Assembly (NCBI RefSeq): GCF_042429435.1
Contig: NZ_JBHMAF010000032.1
Reading direction: 5' to 3' (one strand)
Length of the DNA stretch: 64,000 nt
From: Ectobacillus funiculus
GTDB lineage: Bacteria > Bacillota > Bacilli > Bacillales > Bacillaceae_G
Below the pieces are notes generated by a model. It did no database searches, was not told where the DNA came from, and saw only the letters and a program-made list of their open reading frames with translations. Positions 1 through 8,689 of the stretch are shown here, piece by piece. The translations under genes and the position numbers were made by a program. How positions within the stretch are numbered: the stretch's first letter is position 1; each line of letters begins with the position of its first letter.

Positions 1-87
1 AAATTGAGCTGCAACCGCTTTGACTGTCAATTCAGCCGTTTCGCCAACCGAGTCGGAAACTACATAAACCACTTTTCTCTCATTCAC
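1..87 (-). CDS. Pyruvate,phosphate dikinase regulatory protein, N-terminal part (runs off the window)
   Basis: Only the first 29 codons are in the window. They read V/M-NERKVVYVVSDSVGETAE and onward, which matches the N terminus of the DUF299 family (PpsR / B. subtilis YqfL type). These are bifunctional ADP-dependent kinase / Pi-dependent pyrophosphorylases that switch pyruvate,phosphate dikinase or PEP synthase off and on. The start is a GTG at 87, 5 bases after a G-rich stretch and 16 bases after AAAGGAG; the only nearby ATG is followed at once by a stop. The call rests on recall of the family N terminus, not on a search. Confidence 0.75.
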   Translation of the reverse strand, partial: MNERKVVYVVSDSVGETAELTVKAVAAQF

Positions 88-583
88 ATCCGACCCCCCC
101 TACTCCTTTGCGTTTTGCTTGTCTAATAATCATCTACTTCTCCGCTTGATGGCCATCTGCCAAAAACAACTCGCATGTATCCGTTTACATAGATAATGAA
201 CCTATGTAATTAATATGTCGAAGTATCAAACAGGGTTCATTATTAAAAAGGAAGAAAGTATTCTCCCTGTACCAATTTATAAAAAGCTCCCATTAACTCA
301 AAATAGGCAACTAGAATCTTTCATTTTTTGTAATCACCCCTTATCAACACTTCTTTTTGTGATGTATAAATAACAATTAAGGTTATACCAATTACCCAGA
401 ATAACCTAATATATGTTATATCAATTTATATCCAGTATATTATCATGACTTTCATTCATAATTAATCACATTTTTAATCATAAGTTACTTTAGTTAAAAA
501 TAAAATAGAATTTTTTTATTTCCAGTTATTTTTTCGGATAAATAAGTTTTTGTTAAGTCCTCATGTTGACAGGAGGCTTTTAA
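88..583. other. Gene-free stretch between lipL and the PPDK regulator
   Basis: I see no convincing coding frame on either strand. A weak inverted repeat (TAATGAACC at 194-202 with GGTTCATTA at 234-242, 31-base spacer) has no adjacent T-run, so it is not a clear terminator. The right half (about 360-560) is very AT-rich and could hold the promoter of the minus-strand PPDK regulator gene, but I could not pick one promoter. Confidence 0.5.
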
Positions 584-1435
584 CTATATTGGATAACACT
601 TAGTCAATATTTTATTACTTCGTTCCACAACACGAGCTAAGTTATGCTCACAAATTGCTACTTCCTCTGAAGTAAGCTGGGACGGGATTAATGTATGTGT
701 CATATGCTGCAAGCTTTGCAGGAGTCGCAACATTAAGTCTGAGACATGAATAGACTCCCCCAGCAACTCAGAGAGAGACGCCATCGTTTTTGGAACAATA
801 CTTGGATATATGAATTTCGTTTGTTCCCTCTTTAAGGAAATTCTATAGAAATCACGAATTAGAGCAGCGCGGGCCGCACCGCTTCCTGTTACACATAAGT
901 AGATTTGTACAGCAATGCCCCCACGGGTACGACGCTGTGAAATGCCAGCAAACTTTTTGGACTGAATGCTTAAATCATAGCTGCCGGGACAATACGAACC
1001 TATAATTTCCTTTGCTTCAATTGTAGCATTGTAGTCCTTCAGCATTCTTTGGATAAGATTCCACATCGCATCGTAGCCACGGTTAATATCAATGCTATTC
1101 TCTGTTTCACGCAGAATAAGAGACATGTTGAGTACTCCTTCATCTAACACAACTGCTAACCCCCCAGAATTGCGTACAACAACGTCATATCCTTGATTTT
1201 TTAAGAACTGTACTCCTTCTTCTAGGTAGGGAAGTCTCGTATCTTGAATACCAAGAGCGATAGTATTGTGATGAACCCACGAACGCATAGTGGCAGGGGA
1301 ATCACCACTTCCAACAGTTTTACATAACGTATCATCCATCGCAAAGGATTGAAGTGCATGAAACTGTGAACCTAAGCTTGATTGGTTAATAACGCGCCAC
1401 TGGGGCTGAAATAAGATAGAATGGGAATTATTCAT
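584..1435 (-). CDS. lipL: Octanoyl-[GcvH]:protein N-octanoyltransferase LipL
   Basis: LipL moves the octanoyl group from GcvH to the E2 subunits of 2-oxoacid dehydrogenases. This is an amidotransfer step of lipoate assembly in Bacillus, completed when lipoyl synthase inserts sulfur. The 283-residue protein matches LipL (about 280 residues) throughout, with RSWVHHNTIALGIQDTRLP, the RNSGGLAVVLDEGVLN block and SYCPGSYDLSI. The Cys in the last motif is residue 149, the position of the family's catalytic Cys. I chose ATG 1435 because AAAGGAGC lies 6 bases upstream; the frame is open further back but has no ribosome site there. It sits beside gapN. The lipoyl-dependent complex and lipA that could use it are 18-27 kb away, so any link is inference. 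The family call is firm. Confidence 0.9.
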   Translation of the reverse strand: MNNSHSILFQPQWRVINQSSLGSQFHALQSFAMDDTLCKTVGSGDSPATMRSWVHHNTIALGIQDTRLPYLEEGVQFLKNQGYDVVVRNSGGLAVVLDEGVLNMSLILRETENSIDINRGYDAMWNLIQRMLKDYNATIEAKEIIGSYCPGSYDLSIQSKKFAGISQRRTRGGIAVQIYLCVTGSGAARAALIRDFYRISLKREQTKFIYPSIVPKTMASLSELLGESIHVSDLMLRLLQSLQHMTHTLIPSQLTSEEVAICEHNLARVVERSNKILTKCYPI

Positions 1436-1514
1436 GCTAGTGCTCCTTTTTATCATATAAAGCAAGAAGCCTTCCGTTCGGAAGACCCCTGCAACATCTC
1501 TAACATTTAAACCT

Positions 1515-2978
1515 TTACTTAGTAAGATTTAAGACTGTCACTTTTTCACGCGTCATAGATTCAAGACCCTTGCGAACACCTTGCGCCCCCATACCGGAAC
1601 CTTTAACCCCAATAAACGGAAAATGGTCTGGTCCTCGTTCTGTACGTCCATTAATTTGGACAGATCCTGCCTCAATCTGATTTGCAATCGCAAAGGCTCT
1701 ATTAATATCTTTTGTAAAGATACTTGCTTGCAAACCAAATTCGGATTCATTCGCAATTCTAATTGCTTCTTCATCAGAGGACACGCGGATAATAGGTAAT
1801 ACAGGTCCAAACGGCTCTTCCCAGGCTACGCGCATATCAATCGTTACATGATCTAGAAGAGTAGGATGGATTAAATTATCTTCCCGCTTATTTCCTGTCA
1901 CAAGTGTTGCCCCTTTTTCAAGTGCATCCCCAATTAAGCCTTGCACAAAGTCAGCTGATCCTGTATCAATTAACGGTACGACTGTATTCCCCTCCTCCGG
2001 AGAGCCTACAGACAACTTTTCTACTTCCTCCTTTAAAATCTTCAAGAGTTTATTCGCCACACTTTCATGTACCAATACGCGCTTAATCGCTGTGCAGCGC
2101 TGACCAGAATAAGAGAATGCGCCACTAATAATTTGTTTAGCCGCTTCCTGTAAATCTGCATCCTCACATACAATACCAGGATCTTTTCCGCCTAGTTCAA
2201 GTACAAGCGGAATCATAGCTGCTTTTTTTGCTAACTGAGTACCTGTATTTGTACCACCAGTAAAGGAAATCATATTAATTCCTTTATGTTCGACTAAATA
2301 GTCGCCAATCACAGCCCCCCGACCTGTTACTATATTAACAAGCCCTTTAGGAAGTCCAGCCTTATGAAGTGCCTCTATCATTTTAATCCCACTAATTGCT
2401 CCTTGAGTCGCAGGTTTAAAGATAACGGCATTTCCTGAAATAAGTGCTGGTGCCAGTTTGGCAGCAGCTAAGTTTACTGGATAGTTAAACGGCGGAATCG
2501 CAAGCACTACACCTAATGGAACACGTTCAATCATTGCAACTTTTGATTTAGAACCTCCCGGGAAACTGTCTCCCTTCATGCTTTCGCCATGCATATGAAG
2601 AGCTTCTTCAACAGTGTAACGAATTAGGTCAGCTGTCCGTGCAACCTCACTCTTCGCATCTTTTAAACTTTTACCGACTTCCTTCATAACAATCTCAGCA
2701 ATTTCATCTTGCATGCCCATTAATTCATTTGCCCACTTATATAAATATTGTGCACGATCTTGCAAGGAAACTTCCTTCCAGTTTTTTTGTGCTTCTTGTG
2801 CAAAAGAAATAGCTTCATCGATTTCTTCTCTTGTAATAGCCTGTACCCTTCCAATCAGATCAAGAGAATAAGGCGAGTAAATCTCAATCGCCTGTTGGGA
2901 GCTACTTTCTTTCCATTCTCCATTCATATAGAACTTATAAGTTGTTACATTCATTAAAGTTGACAATACAGATACCAT
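1515..2978 (-). CDS. gapN: NADP-dependent non-phosphorylating glyceraldehyde-3-phosphate dehydrogenase (GapN type)
   Basis: An aldehyde dehydrogenase superfamily enzyme of 487 residues. GapN oxidises glyceraldehyde 3-phosphate directly to 3-phosphoglycerate, making NADPH and bypassing GapA and Pgk. Visible features are the cofactor-side PPFNYPVN and SGNAVIFKPA blocks, SFTGGTNTG, the LELGGKDPG motif with the general-base Glu, the catalytic SGQRCTA Cys (residue 295) and the C-terminal RGPDHFPFIGVKGSG stretch typical of GapN. The start at 2978 has GAGGAGG just upstream; an internal Met at 2954 is also possible. The nearest upstream gene is the polyol permease, separated by a terminator. GapN beside a polyol region and an SR1P gene suggests control of triose-phosphate oxidation, which is inference. 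Confidence 0.88.
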   Translation of the reverse strand: MVSVLSTLMNVTTYKFYMNGEWKESSSQQAIEIYSPYSLDLIGRVQAITREEIDEAISFAQEAQKNWKEVSLQDRAQYLYKWANELMGMQDEIAEIVMKEVGKSLKDAKSEVARTADLIRYTVEEALHMHGESMKGDSFPGGSKSKVAMIERVPLGVVLAIPPFNYPVNLAAAKLAPALISGNAVIFKPATQGAISGIKMIEALHKAGLPKGLVNIVTGRGAVIGDYLVEHKGINMISFTGGTNTGTQLAKKAAMIPLVLELGGKDPGIVCEDADLQEAAKQIISGAFSYSGQRCTAIKRVLVHESVANKLLKILKEEVEKLSVGSPEEGNTVVPLIDTGSADFVQGLIGDALEKGATLVTGNKREDNLIHPTLLDHVTIDMRVAWEEPFGPVLPIIRVSSDEEAIRIANESEFGLQASIFTKDINRAFAIANQIEAGSVQINGRTERGPDHFPFIGVKGSGMGAQGVRKGLESMTREKVTVLNLTK

Positions 2979-3039
2979 AAGTATTCCTCCTCTAAATCCC
3001 TTGCATCTTTAATCGTTTAAATTTTCAGTTTTTTCACCT

Positions 3040-3091
3040 AAGAAAAAATTGAATCGGAATCAGCAAGCTTCTTTTCAATTCCGATTCAATT
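3040..3091 (-). terminator. Intrinsic terminator after the polyol permease gene
   Basis: A perfect 14-bp inverted repeat (3047-3060 with 3078-3091, 17-base loop) is followed on the minus strand by a run of six T. It lies between the permease stop at 3153 and gapN, so it should end the PTS/permease transcript and separate gapN. Confidence 0.85.
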
Positions 3092-3152
3092 CCTGCTCTA
3101 ATATTCTTTTTTTATATTTATAGCAAAAATATTTTTCAGTTGAATCACTATC

Positions 3153-4439
3153 TTAATTCACATTAGAACCAACTGCTCTCTTAAGATCACTCAAATCTGC
3201 AGATTCAGTTTCCTCCTGTTTAGGAAGTGTAATGAATTTCATTAAGAATGCACTGAGCAAATACAACGCTGTATAAATCCAAATAACACCTGATACACCT
3301 AAACTTCCGATGAAAACACCTACGATTGCAGGACCCACAAATGTACTTAAACCTGCCCCAAGGTTCAGGATTGACATTGCAGCTCCCTTATTATCTGGAG
3401 CTAATGAAGGAACTAAAGCAGATAGCGGAACATAAGCAGCCAAACATGCTCCAAAACAAGCTGCCACAATCGTTGCGGCTAAGTAATTAGGTCCCATAGT
3501 AGCAGGAATATAGTAAAATGCTGCAGTAGAAATCGCACAGCCTACTCCACCAAACCACATAACAGTCTTGTTCCAACCTAATTTATCTCCAACAATCCCA
3601 AAAATTAAATTAAAGAAAATATTACTTGTCCAAAGGGCTCCATAAATTTGTAACCATTCAGAGCGTGTAAAGCCTACTTCCATCATATAAGCTGGCATAA
3701 ATACAACGAACCCATATGCGCCTGCTGTATTAATGGTTCTTACAATACAACCTAACCCAATCTTTGGATTTTCAAAAGCGATAGTGATGCCCTTTGAAAG
3801 ATATTTGACCACATCTTTTTTATTTTCAAATTTATTACTATTTTTCTCCTTAGAGTCTTCTTTATTTAGAAAAATGGCAATTGTAGCACCTAAAGTAACA
3901 AAAACTAGTGCACTCCAAAGTGTATTAATTTCTCCTAAAATTGAAAGAGCAAAACTCGAATAGTATGCACCTAAAACATTTAATCCTGCTGCAAAGGCAA
4001 ACCAGAACCAACCTACAGCTGTGGCAAGTTTGTCACTTGGAGCATAGTACGTAATCCAAACTAAAAATGAATATGCAAACAAGGGATAACCAAGACCTCT
4101 TAGGGAATATGTTGGAATCATAATAGCAAGATTCATTTGATGAAGCCCAAGTGTTATAAAAAGAACTGTTCCCGCTATAAATAAAAGTAGCCCTATAGTC
4201 ATTGCTTTTCGAGGTCCTAAAATTTCAGCAAGTACACCAGAAAGCCAAGCTGCAATCGCAGCTGCAAAACCATACACAGAAAATAACAAAGCGGACTGTT
4301 GTACTGTTAACCCTTGATCCATTAAATATGAAGAGAGCCAACCTTGTTCAAGACCATCTCCCATCATAAAAAGCATAACTCCAATGAAACCTAAAGCCAT
4401 TTTAGAATCTAAACCAACCTTATTTAATACGTTATTCAT
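3153..4439 (-). CDS. MFS polyol permease (RbtT/DalT/CsbX-like)
   Basis: A 428-residue membrane protein with about 12 hydrophobic segments in two halves, split by a charged loop rich in Lys, Glu and Asn near residues 195-215. The N-terminal GDGLEQGWLSSYL motif, the GPRKAMTIG loop and the RGLGYPLFAYSFLVWITYY segment recall the polyol permease family, which includes the ribitol and D-arabinitol permeases of Klebsiella and CsbX of Bacillus. It probably brings in an unphosphorylated polyol or related compound by proton symport. The start at 4439 follows GGGGAGAAG at a good distance; the frame upstream runs through a hairpin and is not expected to be translated. It is the last gene after the glucitol-type PTS but behind a terminator-like hairpin, so its level may differ from the PTS. 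Substrate not determined. Confidence 0.78.
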   Translation of the reverse strand: MNNVLNKVGLDSKMALGFIGVMLFMMGDGLEQGWLSSYLMDQGLTVQQSALLFSVYGFAAAIAAWLSGVLAEILGPRKAMTIGLLLFIAGTVLFITLGLHQMNLAIMIPTYSLRGLGYPLFAYSFLVWITYYAPSDKLATAVGWFWFAFAAGLNVLGAYYSSFALSILGEINTLWSALVFVTLGATIAIFLNKEDSKEKNSNKFENKKDVVKYLSKGITIAFENPKIGLGCIVRTINTAGAYGFVVFMPAYMMEVGFTRSEWLQIYGALWTSNIFFNLIFGIVGDKLGWNKTVMWFGGVGCAISTAAFYYIPATMGPNYLAATIVAACFGACLAAYVPLSALVPSLAPDNKGAAMSILNLGAGLSTFVGPAIVGVFIGSLGVSGVIWIYTALYLLSAFLMKFITLPKQEETESADLSDLKRAVGSNVN

Positions 4440-4460
4440 AAAACAAACTTCTCCCCTTCC

Positions 4461-4499
4461 TCTTAAAAACAGGTTCCTAGCTACCCATAGGAACCTGTT
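4461..4499 (-). terminator. Hairpin between PTS EIIA gene and polyol permease gene
   Basis: An 11-bp inverted repeat (4469-4479 with 4489-4499, 9-base loop) is followed on the minus strand by TTTTAAGA. It could reduce read-through from the PTS genes into the permease gene, or protect the 3' end of the PTS message. Confidence 0.65.
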
Positions 4500-4536
4500 C
4501 CTTAAGTGTGCCAACCTGTAATTTTACATTTAGAAT

Positions 4537-4905
4537 TTAGATTGATTTTCTAAATACGATTTGTGATGAAACATCGATGCTCGGAATCGCTTTTTCTTCT
4601 AGACAGATGGTACCAGGGAGATCAGCTTCCTTAGCTCCGTTGAAAGCAAGAGTTGAGTGCCCCAACTCCTTCATAGTTTGGTTAGCCTTTGCTCCAACAA
4701 AGGTCACTTTAAACGCTTGATCATCAATTACTAGTTCGTCGCCTACTGCAATATCATCTTCCAATGGACAAGCCTGATGAACAACGGCAATATCACGCAA
4801 GTCAGACGGTGCAGAATCATTAAATAAAACAAGCATTTTTTCTTCCAAAAATAAAGATACTTGTGCTCCTACTTCAACAACTTTAGATTGATAAATAGTT
4901 TTCAT
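4537..4905 (-). CDS. PTS glucitol/sorbitol-type enzyme IIA
   Basis: A 122-residue cytoplasmic protein of the EIIA-Gut family, which takes phosphate from HPr and passes it to the EIIB domain. The family region around the active His is visible as NDSAPSDLRDIAVVHQ, resembling the glucitol EIIA pattern, and the length is usual (about 120). The start follows a TAGGAGG site. It is the fourth gene of a minus-strand operon gutM-EIIC-EIIBC-EIIA, with 22 bases from the EIIBC stop. Substrate specificity cannot be read from EIIA; the neighbours suggest a sugar alcohol. Confidence 0.88.
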   Translation of the reverse strand: MKTIYQSKVVEVGAQVSLFLEEKMLVLFNDSAPSDLRDIAVVHQACPLEDDIAVGDELVIDDQAFKVTFVGAKANQTMKELGHSTLAFNGAKEADLPGTICLEEKAIPSIDVSSQIVFRKSI

Positions 4906-4927
4906 AATATCCTCCTAGACATATCTA

Positions 4928-5980
4928 TTATTCGTATAATCCAAAACTAAACACATAAGCAATAGCAACGGCCAAAGGACCAGTGATTAATCTTGACATT
5001 AGTACCGCTGGCACACCAACCTCAACAGTTTCCGGTTCAGCTTCCCCAAGTGTTAATCCTACTGGAACGAAATCACATCCTGCTTGTGGATTAATTGCGA
5101 ATAAAGCGGGCAAAGCTAAACTTGGAGGAATATTTCCTTTACCAATTTCCACACCAATTAATACGCCCACAACTTGGGCAATAACAGCTCCAGGACCAAG
5201 TAACGGTGATAAAATTGGAATTGCGCAAATAAGAGATAAAATCAAAAGCCCCAAAATATTTCCAGCTAAAGGTGATACAAATTTTGCAATAAGATCTCCA
5301 ATTCCCGTGTATAAAATAATCCCAATGATAGTACTAACTAAGGCCATAAAAGGCAGGATATTCTTGAGAACTTGTTCAACTGTTTCACGTGCTGCTTGAT
5401 AAAAGACCCCAACGACACCGCCCATGCTTCTTCCGATTTTTTCAATAATCGACTTTTTCTGAGGCTTCTGTGATGTATACTCAGCTACTTTTTGTTTAGC
5501 CTGCTCTTTCAGTTGTTGAGCATTCAAAGAAGCAGAATTAGAAGCTGTTTGCGTTTGTGTTACGCTTACAATTTCATCCGTATTTTTCTGGAGAAGCTCA
5601 ATATTCTCCTCTCTAACGCCTGATACGAAATTATGCTCCTTAATGAAATTCATAAGTGGTCCTGATGGTGATGTAGGTGTTAGATTAACCGTCATTACTC
5701 CCATTTTAGGATAAACACCACAACGTGCAGTTCCACCACAGTCAATAATTACACAAGCCATTTCTTGACTTGGAATAGATGTTTTGAAACCATCTATAGC
5801 TTCTGCACCTGTTAACTCGGCAATTCGCTGTGCAACCGGATGAATTCCTCCCCCTGTAACAGACACAATATACTTTTTTGTTTCATCTGGCTGAATAGTT
5901 AATGGGCCTCCCCAACCGCTGCTTCCCCTTGATATCTTCACTGCCTTAATTTGATTTATGGTAGCTTGACCAATGCTCAT
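4928..5980 (-). CDS. PTS glucitol/sorbitol-type enzyme IIB-IIC component (SrlE-like)
   Basis: A 350-residue protein. The N-terminal cytoplasmic EIIB domain (about 1-120) contains KISRGSSGWGGPL and VIIDCGGTARCGVYPK, whose Cys is the expected phosphorylation site. A linker rich in Gln, Lys and Ser (about 125-180) leads to the membrane domain (about 190-350), which has AINPQAGCDFVPVGLTLGEAEPETVEVGVP as in SrlE (quoted only as a region; key residues are the Cys and the GEAEPET loop). With the separate EIIC it forms the transmembrane path that phosphorylates the polyol on entry. It lies 18 bases after the EIIC gene. Family call firm, substrate open. Confidence 0.9.
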   Translation of the reverse strand: MSIGQATINQIKAVKISRGSSGWGGPLTIQPDETKKYIVSVTGGGIHPVAQRIAELTGAEAIDGFKTSIPSQEMACVIIDCGGTARCGVYPKMGVMTVNLTPTSPSGPLMNFIKEHNFVSGVREENIELLQKNTDEIVSVTQTQTASNSASLNAQQLKEQAKQKVAEYTSQKPQKKSIIEKIGRSMGGVVGVFYQAARETVEQVLKNILPFMALVSTIIGIILYTGIGDLIAKFVSPLAGNILGLLILSLICAIPILSPLLGPGAVIAQVVGVLIGVEIGKGNIPPSLALPALFAINPQAGCDFVPVGLTLGEAEPETVEVGVPAVLMSRLITGPLAVAIAYVFSFGLYE

Positions 5981-5998
5981 AAACGCTTCTCCTCTCTA

Positions 5999-6541
5999 TT
6001 ACGCTGGATTTGATTTTACTTCCAACTCTCTGCTCTTCATCATCTTTACTGTAATTCTTTCAGTTACGATACCTCTAATTAAAATAACGATCATCCCAAC
6101 AATAAATAGGCGAATTGCTAATGGCCCAAGAGGTAAACCTAGTGTTGTAATCCCTTGTGCGATTCCCATATATACAAACAACTCTGCAGCATTAGCGTGT
6201 GGAAATAAGCCCGTTATAGGATGAACCAATGATACAGATGAATCATAAAATGCTGGCTTTTGATGTTCTGGTAAAAACTTTCCAAAAGTATAAGCCATTG
6301 GATTTGTTAAGAAAAATACTGATAATAATGGGAAAATAGTATATCTTAGAATGATGTTTTTCGTACACTTTTGTGCTAAATTCTCAATCTTTTCTTCCCC
6401 CACTAATTTAATAATTGCATTTACAGCAGTAATTAAACAAATTAAGGTTGGGACAATGCCTGTCAGCATTCCAACAAAAGTTTCTCCTCCCTTTTGAAAC
6501 ATTCCAATAAAACCCTCTGCCAAGTGTATAATCCAATCCAT
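5999..6541 (-). CDS. PTS glucitol/sorbitol-type enzyme IIC component (SrlA-like)
   Basis: A 180-residue integral membrane protein beginning MDWIIHLAEGFIGMFQKGGETF, the typical opening of SrlA/GutA, with about four hydrophobic segments. The conserved NPMAYTFGKFLPEHQKPAFYD stretch and the FPHANAAELFVYMGIAQG region match the family. In the sorbitol PTS this half-permease pairs with the membrane part of SrlE. It is the second gene of the operon, 17 bases after gutM. Confidence 0.9.
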   Translation of the reverse strand: MDWIIHLAEGFIGMFQKGGETFVGMLTGIVPTLICLITAVNAIIKLVGEEKIENLAQKCTKNIILRYTIFPLLSVFFLTNPMAYTFGKFLPEHQKPAFYDSSVSLVHPITGLFPHANAAELFVYMGIAQGITTLGLPLGPLAIRLFIVGMIVILIRGIVTERITVKMMKSRELEVKSNPA

Positions 6542-6558
6542 TCTTTTCCCTCTTTTCC

Positions 6559-6942
6559 CTATAAGTTAGAAACTACTCGGTTCTTTTGTTCTTGTATCTT
6601 TGCAACTGCCATTTCTAATACTAATTGATATTTACTTTCGTAATCCGTAACATTCAATTTAAAAACGTCAAGTCCTATGAAGCGCTTACAATTTTTGAAC
6701 TCTGAGAAAACCGTAACACCCGACATAATCCTACAATCAATAACAATCCCCTCTAAATCTGTGACTATAATTAAAGCACTTCCTATTCCAAGCTTTTTTT
6801 TTTCCACCCCCACTCCTAAATAACCAGAAGAATGTTTGCTCATTTCTCGGATTGTTTGGTGGTAGTGTTTCATCTGTCGCATTGTCATGAACAACTGGAA
6901 CAACCAAAGTACTATAAATATGAAAATGAATGCTGCCCACAT
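6559..6942 (-). CDS. GutM-like protein (glucitol operon activator family)
   Basis: A 127-residue protein with one N-terminal membrane segment (about 2-20, WAAFIFIFIVLWLFQLF) followed by a soluble part with SSGYLGVGVEKKKLG and DLEGIVIDCRIMSG. This matches the GutM family, which accompanies glucitol-type PTS operons and is described as an activator in E. coli; its mode of action in Bacillaceae is not established. I chose ATG 6942. The frame can be extended to a TTG at 6963, but that codon lies inside the proposed operator and close to the transcription start. First gene of the PTS operon. Confidence 0.82.
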   Translation of the reverse strand: MWAAFIFIFIVLWLFQLFMTMRQMKHYHQTIREMSKHSSGYLGVGVEKKKLGIGSALIIVTDLEGIVIDCRIMSGVTVFSEFKNCKRFIGLDVFKLNVTDYESKYQLVLEMAVAKIQEQKNRVVSNL

Positions 6943-6961
6943 ATCTACCACCCTTTTTAAC

Positions 6962-7020
6962 AAAGTTTACAACAAGTTAATTTTGATAAAATTATAGATT
7001 TTTTTTATGTCCATTGTCAA
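6962..7020 (-). promoter_or_regulatory. Sigma-A promoter and SorC-type operator of the glucitol-type PTS operon
   Basis: On the minus strand TTGACA (7015-7020), an 18-base spacer and TATAAT (6991-6996) are followed directly by an imperfect palindrome, ATTAAC-TTGTT-GTAAAC, at about 6962-6985. The same arrangement is present at three other promoters in the window. An operator overlapping the transcription start suggests repression. The SorC regulator is divergent from it, 350 bases away. Confidence 0.72.
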
Positions 7021-7233
7021 TAAAATTTTAAAAGTTTAAAAAAGAATTATTTTTACTTACAAAAATTCTGATTTGAATTACTTAATTTGTAAGTCTATAA
7101 CAGGATATACATTACCTAATTTCAACTTATTTAAGAAAATCAAACAAAAATGTTTTCTTCTCTACCACTACCCTGGTATTGTTTTATGAAAGAGTTTTAA
7201 ACACTGCAACTGCTACAGAACATTGGAGTACTC

Positions 7234-7263
7234 TTGTTTAATATAACTGCTGCTTGGTATAAT
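7234..7263 (+). promoter_or_regulatory. Probable promoter of the SorC-family regulator gene
   Basis: TTGTTT at 7234-7239, an 18-base spacer and TATAAT at 7258-7263 lie 33 bases before the start codon. No copy of the shared operator is seen here. Confidence 0.55.
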
Positions 7264-7295
7264 AAATATACCTGTGTAAATAAAGAGGGGATTGT

Positions 7296-8243
7296 ATGTT
7301 AGGTTCGGAAGAAAAACGCCAGTTAGTGAGGATAGCTAACTTATACTATATAGAGGGTTGGACACAAGGGAAAATAGCTAAAAAATTTGGTGTGTCTCGA
7401 CCTTTTATCTGTAGATTATTACAAAAGGCGAAGGATAGTGGAATTGTAGAGGTGTACATTAAAGATGAAAGTGTACATACTGTTGAATTGGAACAACAGC
7501 TAAAGGATAAATATAAACTAAAGGATATTGTAGTAGTATCAACTGAGGGGCTTGCACCTGAAACGGTAAGAAGGGCTGTAGGCCAAGCTGGAGCATACTA
7601 CCTTTCCAAAAATCTTGGGGACATAAAACAAATTGGTATTTCATGGGGGCTAACCTTATCAGAGCTCGTGAAGGAATATCCTTTTGAACACAGAGAAGAA
7701 ATAAATGTTGTCCCTCTAGTGGGTGGTATAGGAACAAAACATATCGAAATACATGCCAACCAATTAGCGTATGAATTAGCAAAAAAAATGCAAGGAACAA
7801 GTTCATACTTGTATGCCCCAGCCATTGTAGAAACAGAAGAACTAAAAGAGTATCTGTTAGAAGTACCAGATATTGAAATGGTTCTGGAGAAGGGGAAAAA
7901 TGTAGATGTAGCTCTTATTAGTGTAGGAAACCCCTATAAAGATTCTACGATGAGAAGTCTTGGATATTTACAAGATGAAGATTTGCAGCAATTCCGTAAG
8001 ATGGGGATTGTGGGGGATATCGCTTCACGTTTCTTTGATGCATCAGGAAATATAGTGGATCATCCTTTAAATCATAGAATTATTGGTTTATCACTAGAGC
8101 AATTAAGGCAAATCAAGAAGGTCATTGGAATAGTTGAGGGAGCTCATAAATTAGAGAGTTTATCAGCGGCGTTAAAGGGCTCTTATATAGATGTGCTAAT
8201 TATAGATGAGCACACAGCTTCAGCTCTTATAAAAGAAAAATAA
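7296..8243 (+). CDS. SorC/DeoR-family sugar-binding transcriptional regulator
   Basis: A 315-residue regulator. The N-terminal helix-turn-helix spans about residues 8-50 (YIEGWTQGKIAKKFGVSRPF), and the rest is the SorC sugar-binding domain, an isomerase-like fold that senses phosphorylated sugars; GISWGLTLSEL and VPLVGGIGTKHIEIHANQLA are visible. It is one of three close paralogues here (others at 20491-21438 and 22087-23034). It is divergent from the glucitol-type PTS operon and upstream of the SAF oxidoreductase, both of which carry a shared operator, so it is the natural candidate to bind it. The effector is likely a polyol or sugar phosphate made by the PTS (inference). GAGGGG precedes the ATG. 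Confidence 0.88.
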   Translation: MLGSEEKRQLVRIANLYYIEGWTQGKIAKKFGVSRPFICRLLQKAKDSGIVEVYIKDESVHTVELEQQLKDKYKLKDIVVVSTEGLAPETVRRAVGQAGAYYLSKNLGDIKQIGISWGLTLSELVKEYPFEHREEINVVPLVGGIGTKHIEIHANQLAYELAKKMQGTSSYLYAPAIVETEELKEYLLEVPDIEMVLEKGKNVDVALISVGNPYKDSTMRSLGYLQDEDLQQFRKMGIVGDIASRFFDASGNIVDHPLNHRIIGLSLEQLRQIKKVIGIVEGAHKLESLSAALKGSYIDVLIIDEHTASALIKEK

Positions 8244-8298
8244 AGGACTTCATTCAAAGGTCACATACAGTGATCATTGAATGAAGTCCTTTACTTTT
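8242..8298 (+). terminator. Intrinsic terminator of the SorC regulator gene
   Basis: A perfect 15-bp stem (8242-8256 with 8278-8292) is followed by ACTTTTTA. It overlaps the stop codon of the regulator gene. Confidence 0.85.
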
Positions 8299-8363
8299 TA
8301 TTCAGTCTTAATAAACAAAATGATTTTTTTACTATAAGCACATTTACTGAAGAAATTTATGTG

Positions 8364-8424
8364 TTGACAATTTTCATAGCAAAGACCTATAATCTTAACA
8401 AAAGTAACAAACAGTAACTTTTGT
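8364..8424 (+). promoter_or_regulatory. Sigma-A promoter with SorC-type operator upstream of the SAF oxidoreductase gene
   Basis: TTGACA (8364-8369), an 18-base spacer and TATAAT (8388-8393) are followed by ACAAAAGTAAC at 8399-8409 and a second half ending ACTTTTGT at 8424. The outer 8 bases of each arm form a perfect inverted repeat. The arrangement matches the PTS, E1a and SR1P promoters. Transcription from here would give a leader of about 290 bases before the start codon at 8690. Confidence 0.72.
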
Positions 8425-8478
8425 CAAACGACGATTAGTATTCATTCTCTACAACCAAAGATTTTTTTCCTAGGTTTT

Positions 8479-8492
8479 GTAATCGCTTGCTT
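8479..8492 (+). promoter_or_regulatory. Possible cre (CcpA) site in the leader of the SAF oxidoreductase gene
   Basis: TGTAATCGCTTGCT fits the catabolite-responsive element pattern TGNAANCGNNNNCA except for the last base. It lies about 80 bases downstream of the proposed transcription start, where CcpA could act as a roadblock. A single degenerate match, so confidence is limited. Confidence 0.4.
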
Positions 8493-8600
8493 ATAATGTT
8501 TCTTTTGCATAAGACATAACCCTAGAGAAACAAACATCTTGAGTCATGAATACCAAAGTTGGGATAACAAGTAGAACTGTTTTTACTAAAGCGATGAATA

Positions 8601-8668
8601 GAAATTTCAAATTCATTTTTTATCACAAAAGTATTTGAAGAAATTTCAAAATCATTTTTATCACAAAA
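8601..8668 (+). repeat. Direct repeat in the leader of the SAF oxidoreductase gene
   Basis: Two near-identical copies of a ~30-base AT-rich unit, GAAATTTCAAA-TCATTTTT-ATCACAAAA, lie at 8601-8630 and 8640-8668, ending 21 bases before the start codon. They may be a regulatory repeat or a recent small duplication; no known motif was recognised. Confidence 0.7.
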
Positions 8669-8689
8669 TTATTCTGGGAGGTTAGTTTT

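Noticed and set aside
194..242. Inverted repeat with 9-bp arms as terminator of lipL
   Set aside because: The spacer is 31 bases and no T-run follows on the minus strand.
1553..2957. Several open frames of 60-85 codons overlapping gapN on both strands
   Set aside because: They lie inside a well-supported gene, have no ribosome sites and show no family resemblance.
4440..4514. N-terminal extension of the polyol permease
   Set aside because: It runs through a hairpin terminator and lacks a ribosome site; the ATG at 4439 has one.
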